Assembly: GCA_902765655.1 (NCBI GenBank)
Contig: CACXAK010000008.1
Location: 1 to 18,228, forward strand
DNA from: an uncultured bacterium
Lineage (GTDB): Bacteria > Cyanobacteriota > Vampirovibrionia > Gastranaerophilales > Gastranaerophilaceae
Length of the DNA stretch: 18,228 nt
Reading direction: 5' to 3'
Of the stretch, positions 13,140 through 18,228 are shown in pieces. Position numbers and translations under genes: made by a program. The notes below the pieces were generated by a model that had not been told where the DNA came from, did no database searches, and saw nothing but the letters and a program-made list of their open reading frames with translations. Position 1 is the stretch's first letter, and each line of letters begins with the position of its first letter.

Positions 13140-13742
13140 TCATTTTACATTATTTTGCGCAAGTTGTAAACAAAAATCATTTTCTAATTTGCTGAAATCA
13201 CCCATCCCGTTTATTTCCATTTCCCCGTCATAATTAATGTGAACTTCTATTTTATTTTTGTATTTCATAATTTCCTGTTCACAGTATCTGTCAGAAAGAT
13301 AAATATATCTTTGATTCGACGATCCTACCCATGGTCTTGAAAGATCGAATTTATCTTTTTCAAATCCGCCATCAATCAGTAAATCTATTGTATTGAGTAA
13401 TTCTCTTACGGAATCGTCATTTTTGGCTTTAAGTTCTTCAATTTTATATCCGGTAAAGCATACTATAGATAGGTTATTTTTTTTGATTTTTTTTGCAAGT
13501 TTTGCAAGTTCTGTTGACTGATCAAACGGTTCGCCGCCCAAAAATGTCACTCCTTCAATGTCCTTTTGAGATATAATCATTTCAATCAGTTCACTTTGGC
13601 TATATTCTTTTCCTGCATCATAATCCCATGTTTCTGTTGCAAAACATCCCTTACAGTGTTTTGAACATCCCTGAAACCATATACAGAAACGATTCCCCGG
13701 ACCTTCCACAGTTGTATTTTTGATTATTTTGTAAATTCTCAT
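13140..13742 (-). CDS. NrdG-like radical SAM activating enzyme
   Basis: A 200-residue protein of the size of anaerobic ribonucleotide reductase activases. Residues 13-35 (start 'EGPGNRFCIWFQGC') contain the radical SAM cluster motif CX3CX2C at C26, C30 and C33. 'FLGGEP' (67-72) is the SAM-binding GGE motif, and 'VCFTGYKIEEL' matches the following strand and helix. 'DGGFEKDKFDLSRPWVGSSNQRYIYLS' near 124-150 is also typical of the NrdG/4Fe-4S activase group. Such enzymes put a glycyl radical on a partner. No NrdD or other glycyl-radical enzyme lies next to it; instead it is 2 bp after a helix-hairpin-helix membrane protein and upstream of the AAA gene. Either its partner is elsewhere or it acts on this operon's products. 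Confidence 0.85.
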   Translation of the reverse strand: MRIYKIIKNTTVEGPGNRFCIWFQGCSKHCKGCFATETWDYDAGKEYSQSELIEMIISQKDIEGVTFLGGEPFDQSTELAKLAKKIKKNNLSIVCFTGYKIEELKAKNDDSVRELLNTIDLLIDGGFEKDKFDLSRPWVGSSNQRYIYLSDRYCEQEIMKYKNKIEVHINYDGEMEINGMGDFSKLENDFCLQLAQNNVK

Positions 13743-13744
13743 TT

Positions 13745-14686
13745 TTAATCAACTGTTCTTTCTTGTTCTTCTGCAACTTTTGGATATTTGGGGATTGATA
13801 AATATGACTGCGTTGTAATCATTGCTAAAATTTTATCTTTGAAAATTTCTTTCACTTCAGATATTTTTATAAAATCCTCTTTTTTGCTAAAAAAGCCGTG
13901 TATATCTCTGTATTCTACAATTTTTTTCGCCATTATTATATTTATTCCGGGAAGCGATGATATCGTTTCTGCATTGGCAAGATTCACGTCTATTTTATCG
14001 CTGTTTGTCAAGTCTTGCATATCTATGACTTCATGCTCTGTTTGATTATCAGGCGAAATTTGAGAGTCAACATTTTGTGTCCCTAACTCTTCAAAATCAA
14101 CTATAACCTGATTAGAATTTTCCTTTGGTTTAAATTTCGGATTTTGTTTATCATATCTTGGGGTTCTAACAGGAGTCGCAATTACAGGTAAAAATTCTTC
14201 CATCCCTTCAAGAATATCATTCTTTTCTTTCAGATTGAAGAATTTAATATTCAATCTGCCGCTTACCTTATCAATAAATGAAAACAAATTATTTACATTT
14301 GAGTATTCATCAAAAAATGAACAAATATCTGCCCAGCATTTGTTTACATCCTCGTTGTTTGTCGTATCAACCGTGAATGCCCTGTATATTTCTTTTTGTA
14401 TATTATTTGGGTTTTCTATAATTGTAATTTTTTTATTTGGGAAATATCTTACGATGCAGAAATTATTTTTTAAGGTGTTTTTATCATTTTTAAATTTAGC
14501 CGGTACAATAGCAGCTTTATTAGTTTCATTGAATTCGTGATGTACGTGTTTAAAAAATAATCTAGCAGAAATAATACCGACAATTACCAAAATCAATATA
14601 TTGGCAGCAGTATAAGAAAACATTATTGCCAGTAAAAGATATATTATTATCAATGGTATAACAAGTGCTTTAATTTTGATATTCAT
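13745..14686 (-). CDS. Membrane protein with C-terminal ComEA-like helix-hairpin-helix
   Basis: A 313-residue protein. Residues 5-45 form two closely spaced membrane helices ('ALVIPLIIIYLLLAIMFSYT' and 'NILILVIVGIISARLFF'). A long, mostly polar cytoplasmic middle part follows (about 50-225, Asn- and Lys-rich, probably partly disordered around 170-225). At about 231-290 is a helix-hairpin-helix of the ComEA type: 'VNLANAETISSLPGINIIMA' with the hairpin at LPGI, then 'KKIVEYRDIHGFF'. This fold usually binds DNA non-specifically or mediates protein contacts. It is the first gene of the five-gene minus-strand operon, divergent from the BlaI-type gene. There is no Shine-Dalgarno site; a TATATT at 14700-14695 (minus) is eight bases before the ATG, suggesting a very short leader. 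Confidence 0.75.
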   Translation of the reverse strand: MNIKIKALVIPLIIIYLLLAIMFSYTAANILILVIVGIISARLFFKHVHHEFNETNKAAIVPAKFKNDKNTLKNNFCIVRYFPNKKITIIENPNNIQKEIYRAFTVDTTNNEDVNKCWADICSFFDEYSNVNNLFSFIDKVSGRLNIKFFNLKEKNDILEGMEEFLPVIATPVRTPRYDKQNPKFKPKENSNQVIVDFEELGTQNVDSQISPDNQTEHEVIDMQDLTNSDKIDVNLANAETISSLPGINIIMAKKIVEYRDIHGFFSKKEDFIKISEVKEIFKDKILAMITTQSYLSIPKYPKVAEEQERTVD

Positions 14687-14758
14687 ACATAATAAATATA
14701 CATCAATTCAACGGTAATGTAATAATTTAAATGAATGAATTAATTTTTTATAAGGTAC

Positions 14759-14787
14759 TTGAAATTTTTAAATAGTTGTATTACAAT
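14759..14787 (+). promoter_or_regulatory. Promoter of the BlaI-type operon
   Basis: TTGAAA (14759-14764), 17-bp spacer, TACAAT (14782-14787). Start predicted near 14794, followed by AAGGAG (14808-14813) six bases before the ATG. Confidence 0.6.
14776..14786. promoter_or_regulatory. Candidate operator palindrome overlapping the -10
   Basis: TTGTA-T-TACAA, a perfect 11-bp palindrome covering the end of the spacer and most of the -10. A second, wider repeat ATTAC (14780-14784) with GTAAT (14792-14796) overlaps it. BlaI, MecI and CopY repressors bind TACA/TGTA-containing palindromes over their own promoters, so autoregulation is plausible, but here the half-sites are in the order TGTA then TACA. 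Confidence 0.35.
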
Positions 14788-14819
14788 CATAGTAATTAAT
14801 AGAAAACAAGGAGTAAATT

Positions 14820-15164
14820 ATGGCTTGCGGCTTTTTAGAAATGGAAATATTAAACGCATTTTGGAACATGAATTCTGTTGATGAAGACAGAGACATCTCC
14901 ATACAGGATGTAGTTGATGAACTTTCATCGAATGGTGTTGAACGTGCTTATACTACAATTAAAACTGTCATGGACAGACTTGTTGCAAAAAGTATTCTTG
15001 TTCGTTATAAAACCGGGAAAAAATTCTTTTACAAAGTCACAATGGATAAACGTGAAATGGCTCTTGATATGATGAAAGAATTTACTAACAATTTCTTTGA
15101 TGGCGATGTTTCAAAAATGGTTCGTTTTGTCGAAAAAGAAACGGTTGAGCTTTTAGTAAAATAA
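14820..15164 (+). CDS. BlaI/MecI/CopY-type transcriptional repressor
   Basis: A 114-residue winged-helix protein. 'LEMEILNAFWN' (6-16) matches the first helix of BlaI proteins, 'ISIQDVVDELSS' the second, 'AYTTIKTVMDRLVAKSILVRYKTGKKFFYKVT' (about 43-74) the recognition helix and wing, and the rest the dimerisation helices. Family members repress as dimers and are usually released by proteolysis triggered by a BlaR1/MecR1 membrane sensor. No such sensor gene is in the window; the next genes encode a small acidic protein and a lipoprotein. It heads a tightly packed operon running to the SDR gene and probably represses it. A copper- or beta-lactam-type signal cannot be inferred from the sequence. 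Confidence 0.85.
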   Translation: MACGFLEMEILNAFWNMNSVDEDRDISIQDVVDELSSNGVERAYTTIKTVMDRLVAKSILVRYKTGKKFFYKVTMDKREMALDMMKEFTNNFFDGDVSKMVRFVEKETVELLVK

Positions 15165-15166
15165 TT

Positions 15167-15544
15167 ATGAATCAAAATAGCGATAGTGACAGACATTATG
15201 TCGCAGGTTTGCTGCGTCTTGTCAGGTTGGGACAATTAAGTGTCAGAGAGGCAATGTTGAAATATCCTAAAGATACGCAGGATGAAAGTCTTGTTGCCGC
15301 TTACCATGCCTTAATTCATTACGAAGCGGATGAAGATATAAGGGCTCGTGATATTCTGTTCCGTGATGAACAGGATGATTATCTTGAATTTATTTATACA
15401 ACTCTTGAAAATGGCGAAGATTTACCCCAAAATATAATTGATTCTTATAAAGAATTTTACGACAAAGCGCCAATATTACATGAACAAAATGTAAAGGGCT
15501 TTTGGAAAACATTTTGGCAAAATTTAAACGTAAAGGATGATTAA
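15167..15544 (+). CDS. Small acidic protein of unknown function
   Basis: A 125-residue soluble, acidic protein without signal peptide or membrane helix, probably all-helical. Visible features are a helix-rich start ('HYVAGLLRLVRLGQLSVREAM'), the acidic 'ADEDIRARDILFRDEQDDYLEFIY' centre and a Trp-containing end ('VKGFWKTFWQNLNVKDD'). I do not recognise a family. It starts 2 bp after the BlaI-type gene and has no clear ribosome site, so translation is probably coupled. Its stop is one base before the ATG of the lipoprotein gene. The position between repressor and lipoprotein suggests a role in the same response, perhaps as a partner of the repressor; that is a guess from position only. Confidence 0.7.
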   Translation: MNQNSDSDRHYVAGLLRLVRLGQLSVREAMLKYPKDTQDESLVAAYHALIHYEADEDIRARDILFRDEQDDYLEFIYTTLENGEDLPQNIIDSYKEFYDKAPILHEQNVKGFWKTFWQNLNVKDD

Positions 15545-15545
15545 A

Positions 15546-16652
15546 ATGAAAAAAATATTAGGAATTATTTTGACTTTATCATTTATGATTAGTATTGTAC
15601 CAGTTGTAAGTGCGTGTCATAAAAAAGTTAAACCGGTTGCTCAACAGGTTCAGGCGCAAACTCAAGACGGTAAAAAAACAGATGCAGTAATTTTAGCTAC
15701 AATGAATGATGAAATCCCTTCAGGAAATACTTTATGGGTTGGTACTTTTCAGATTGTCTGGAACGAAGTAATTGATAATATTATTCATAATCCAATTGAA
15801 TTTGTAGGAGGAACAACTATCACAGCTCAAAATCTCAATAAAAGGGATTTTAATAAAACAGATGTAAGTGAAGATTCATATTATACAAAATATGGTATAG
15901 TTTCACCTCAATTAAAAAAAGAAATTAAAAATGGTATAAAAGAAAAATTTAACGAAACAAGTGATATTCTTGGGGCATTTGATTTCAGATATGATCCTAT
16001 GAAGATGTTTATTTATGCAATGCTTAAAAAAGATTTTAAATTTCTTGAGCCGTTTGATAAACTTTCTGACGGAATTTTTGGAGATATTGATTCTGAAAAA
16101 GTTAAATATTTTGGTATAAATGCAAATAGTGATGAAAATCTTTATAAAAACGTTTCAGTATTATTTTATAATTCTTCCGATGATTATGCAGTAAAACTTA
16201 ATACTAAAACCAAAGATAAGGTTATTTTATACAGAACTGATGAAATCAAGAAATTTAACGAATACTTTGAAGATGTAAAAGTGAAAGATCATGCATATAG
16301 TAACCGCAAATTTTTTGGTAATTATGACCGGTTAAAAATTCCTGATATTTCACTTTATCTTATGACAAATTTCCCTGATGTAGAAGGCAAAAATATAAAA
16401 AATTCAGATTTTAGAATAGATCAAACTATCGAAACAATTGATTTTAAAATGGACAATGAAGGGGTAAGACTGAAAAGCGAAGCAGCAATGATGATGAAAG
16501 CAACTGCAATGCCGGGTCCAAGACCTCAAATAAGATATTTTTATTTTGACAAGAATTTTGTTTTATTCTTAATTGAAGATGGTAAAGATGTTCCATACTA
16601 CGCAATGCGCGTTGTTGATGTCGCAAGCCTTAATAAAACGGAGAAAAAATAA
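15546..16652 (+). CDS. Serpin-like lipoprotein
   Basis: A 368-residue exported lipoprotein. Residues 1-23 are a signal peptide ending VVSA, then Cys24, a good lipobox (V-S-A-C), followed by a Gln/Lys-rich linker. The C-terminus (287-368) reads like the last strands of a serpin: 'IDQTIETIDFKMDNEGV' where serpins have the 'hk..ievdEeG' strand into the reactive loop, then 'SEAAMMMKATAMP', then 'FYFDKNFVLFLIEDGKD' where serpins have 'F.adrPFlffIrd', and a final 'AMRVVDV'. The total length also fits. The hinge after EG (V-R-L-K-S-E-A-A) lacks the small-residue run needed for inhibitory loop insertion, so inhibition is doubtful. The N-terminal half ('NTLWVGTFQIVWNEV') is not classical serpin. The ATG at 15546 is preferred over 15537, as AAAGGA lies 8 bases before it. 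Confidence 0.6.
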   Translation: MKKILGIILTLSFMISIVPVVSACHKKVKPVAQQVQAQTQDGKKTDAVILATMNDEIPSGNTLWVGTFQIVWNEVIDNIIHNPIEFVGGTTITAQNLNKRDFNKTDVSEDSYYTKYGIVSPQLKKEIKNGIKEKFNETSDILGAFDFRYDPMKMFIYAMLKKDFKFLEPFDKLSDGIFGDIDSEKVKYFGINANSDENLYKNVSVLFYNSSDDYAVKLNTKTKDKVILYRTDEIKKFNEYFEDVKVKDHAYSNRKFFGNYDRLKIPDISLYLMTNFPDVEGKNIKNSDFRIDQTIETIDFKMDNEGVRLKSEAAMMMKATAMPGPRPQIRYFYFDKNFVLFLIEDGKDVPYYAMRVVDVASLNKTEKK

Positions 16653-16655
16653 ATA

Positions 16656-17402
16656 ATGTCCGAATTATTTTCTCGAAATATTCTTTATTGGAGTGAAGAA
16701 AAACAACAAATATTGTTACAAAAACATGTTGCCGTTTTCGGACTTGGCGGCGTTGGAGGTTTTTGTGCGGAGACACTTGCAAGGGCAGGTGTGGGGAATC
16801 TGACAATTATTGATTTCGACACTGTTTCAGAATCTAATATAAATCGTCAGATTGTTGCGCTTCAATCTACTATTGGTCAAAAAAAGACCGAACTTTTTGA
16901 AAATAGATTAAAAGATATTAATCCGGACATTAATATAGAAATTGTTGACGATTTTTATACTGAAGATAATTTTTTCTTATTGGGGCAAAAGTGTGATTAT
17001 GTTGCGGATGCAATAGATACAATGCGTTCAAAAATTCACCTGTTAAAAACCTGTTATGAAAATAAAATCCCTGTTATCAGCTCTATGGGTGCAGGAAACA
17101 GAATAGACCCGACAAAACTTTACATTGCTGATTTAAAAGATGTTGAAAACCGCAATGCTCCGTTTGTTTCCAATGTAATTTTTCAGCTTAAAAAACTCGG
17201 AATCACTCAGGGAATTACTTTTGTATGTTCAAGAGAAACTCCTCAGGTCAGGGAAAAAATAACCGAGAAAGAAGAAATTATTACAAATTCAGGTGAAAAG
17301 ATTGAGTTTAACAAAATTATTCCGTCATCAACTCCGTTTGTTGCTTCATGTTCGGGTATTTTTATGGCATCATATATTGTGCAGAGATTGTTTGAGGATT
17401 AA
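16656..17402 (+). CDS. tcdA: TcdA-like tRNA threonylcarbamoyladenosine dehydratase
   Basis: A 248-residue E1/ThiF-fold enzyme. The nucleotide-binding loop is GLGGVG (29-34), followed by 'IDFDTVSESNINRQ' (52-65) with the Asp and Arg that contact ATP, and 'DYVADAIDTMRSK' further on. 'SSMGAGNRIDPTKLYIADL' is characteristic of the TcdA/CsdL (YgdL) branch rather than MoeB or ThiF, and the C-terminal 'PFVASCSGIFMASYIVQRL' also fits. TcdA uses ATP to cyclise t6A37 of ANN-decoding tRNAs to ct6A. The usual CX2C zinc pairs of MoeB/ThiF are absent, as expected for TcdA. It starts 3 bp after the lipoprotein gene, with GGAG near 16639 as a distant ribosome site. Co-transcription with a BlaI-type repressor is unusual for a housekeeping tRNA enzyme. 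Confidence 0.88.
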   Translation: MSELFSRNILYWSEEKQQILLQKHVAVFGLGGVGGFCAETLARAGVGNLTIIDFDTVSESNINRQIVALQSTIGQKKTELFENRLKDINPDINIEIVDDFYTEDNFFLLGQKCDYVADAIDTMRSKIHLLKTCYENKIPVISSMGAGNRIDPTKLYIADLKDVENRNAPFVSNVIFQLKKLGITQGITFVCSRETPQVREKITEKEEIITNSGEKIEFNKIIPSSTPFVASCSGIFMASYIVQRLFED

Positions 17403-17404
17403 TT

Positions 17405-18115
17405 ATGAATATTTTGGTTACGGGTGCATCAAAAGGTATAGGTCGGGTAATTGTGCAGGAATTAAAAGCTGCAAAGCATAAGGTTTTTGTGAGCGCAAGA
17501 AATGAGCAGGCATTAAAAGAACTAAAACCGTCAGGTTATATTTTGTGTGATTTGTCTGTCGAATATGATATTTCTAAATTGGGCGATTTTATTGCTGAAA
17601 ATAAAATTGATGTGCTGATAAATAATGCAGGTGAATACATATACTCAGAAATTGATAAAACTAAAATTAATAAATTAAACCATATTGTAGCGGTGAACTT
17701 AAAAGCGCCGATATATCTGACTGCCCGTGCTGTTCCTTATATGAAAGAAAAAGGGTTTGGCAGAATTGTAAATATCGGTTCAATTTCTGGGGTCATGGGC
17801 GAAGCCAATGCAAGCTTGTATTCTGCAACAAAATCCGGTTTAATCGGTTTTACAAAAGCGACTGCCTTAGAGCTTGCACAGTTTGGAATTACTGTTAATA
17901 CTATCAATCCGGGATGGGTTGAAACAGAGCTTGGCAAGGATTCTATCGAACAGAGTGAATTTAGCCAAAAAGAGATTATAGATTGTATTCCTCAAAAAAG
18001 ATTTGTTGAACCAAAAGAAATTGCAGGCATGATAAAATATCTTATAAGCGAGGAAGCAAAAGGCGTTACAGGTCAATCAATTAATCTTTGTGCGGGATTA
18101 AGTGTAGGATTTTAA
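17405..18115 (+). CDS. Short-chain dehydrogenase/reductase, FabG-like
   Basis: A 236-residue classical SDR. Cofactor motif TGASKGIG (6-13), 'NNAG' (73-76), N98, catalytic triad S126, Y139 and K143 ('YSATK', 139-143), and 'NPG' (168-170) after the active site. 'SARNE' (30-34) after the second strand suggests NADP(H). The C-terminal 'EAKGVTGQSINLCAGLSVGF' is close to 3-oxoacyl-ACP reductases, where the loop usually reads 'V.GG'. It could be a fatty-acid FabG or another ketoreductase; the sequence alone does not decide, and no fab genes adjoin it. It is the last gene of the BlaI-headed operon, 2 bp after tcdA, and ends 45 bp before tRNA-Leu. Confidence 0.85.
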   Translation: MNILVTGASKGIGRVIVQELKAAKHKVFVSARNEQALKELKPSGYILCDLSVEYDISKLGDFIAENKIDVLINNAGEYIYSEIDKTKINKLNHIVAVNLKAPIYLTARAVPYMKEKGFGRIVNIGSISGVMGEANASLYSATKSGLIGFTKATALELAQFGITVNTINPGWVETELGKDSIEQSEFSQKEIIDCIPQKRFVEPKEIAGMIKYLISEEAKGVTGQSINLCAGLSVGF

Positions 18116-18160
18116 TTTTTGTATTATAATTAAATAAAATTACAGTAAAATTTAACTTAT

Positions 18161-18228
18161 GCCGAAGTGGTGGAATGGTAGACACGTGCGTTTCAGGTGC
18201 GTATGGAGAAATCCATGCGGGTTCAAGT
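18161..18228 (+). tRNA. tRNA-Leu(CAG), cut by the window end
   Basis: Starts GCCGAAG, with a D arm containing TGGTGGAATGGTAGACAC, anticodon stem TGCGT/GCGTA, loop TTCAGGT with anticodon CAG at 18194-18196, and a long variable arm TGGAGAAATCCA typical of leucine tRNAs. The T arm begins CGGGTTCAAGT and the sequence stops there, so the acceptor 3' strand is missing. Confidence 0.92.

Noticed and set aside
10493..14686. Reading the AAA/radical SAM/helix-hairpin-helix operon as a phage-defence system.
   Set aside because: None of the proteins has a nuclease, reverse transcriptase, TIR or other known effector domain; the Ycf46/DUF1257/DUF2997 combination fits a conserved cellular function better.
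15537..15545. ATG at 15537 as the start of the serpin-like lipoprotein.
   Set aside because: It overlaps the AAAGGA ribosome site and the end of the previous gene. The ATG at 15546 has correct spacing and gives a typical 'MKK' signal peptide.

Overview
This is an AT-rich bacterial window with short intergenic gaps, standard stop codons, recognisable Shine-Dalgarno sites at most genes and secreted or envelope proteins of a diderm cell. The best lineage guess is an uncultured, probably anaerobic member of the non-photosynthetic cyanobacterial sister group (Vampirovibrionia/Melainabacteria, Gastranaerophilales-like). Supporting signs are a Ycf46-type AAA protein, a Ycf35-type (DUF1257) protein and a DUF2997 protein in one operon, a GH57 branching enzyme, a large AsmA-like protein implying an outer membrane, and a small protein with an N-terminal 'NFNAKL' motif of a kind I associate with that group. 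This is inference; no marker here settles it.

Layout. 1-5900 is ordinary chromosome: the C-terminus of an azoreductase, rpmB (L28), a small secreted protein, a 928-residue AsmA-like protein and a GH57 1,4-alpha-glucan branching enzyme. 5900-10280 is an accessory, tRNA-rich zone: tRNA-Asp(GTC), tRNA-Ser(CGA) and tRNA-Ser(GGA), an orphan small protein, a DUF3137 membrane protein, a secreted glycine-zipper protein, and about 2.5 kb of non-coding DNA. That DNA is full of hairpins and of duplicated pieces of the neighbouring tRNA genes. 10285-14686 (minus strand) is one operon: membrane-anchored helix-hairpin-helix protein, NrdG-like radical SAM enzyme, Ycf46-like AAA ATPase, DUF1257 protein, DUF2997 protein, ending 7 bp before tRNA-Ser(GGA). 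14820-18115 (plus strand) is a divergent operon: BlaI/MecI-type repressor, small acidic protein, serpin-like lipoprotein, TcdA-like tRNA-modification enzyme and a FabG-like reductase, followed by a tRNA-Leu(CAG) cut by the window end.

The most unusual content is in the tRNA zone. The 3' end of tRNA-Asp is repeated twice downstream and its 5' end once upstream. The 3' end of tRNA-Ser(GGA), with 100 bp of flank, is repeated once. Between the tRNA-Asp 3'-end copies lie two related non-coding elements (about 6162-6488 and 7107-7454) that share a nested stem-loop whose stems differ in sequence by compensating base changes. They look like two members of a structured RNA or small mobile repeat family anchored to tRNA ends. 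The second item is the radical SAM/AAA/DUF1257/DUF2997 operon, which has the look of a multi-protein machine of unknown purpose.
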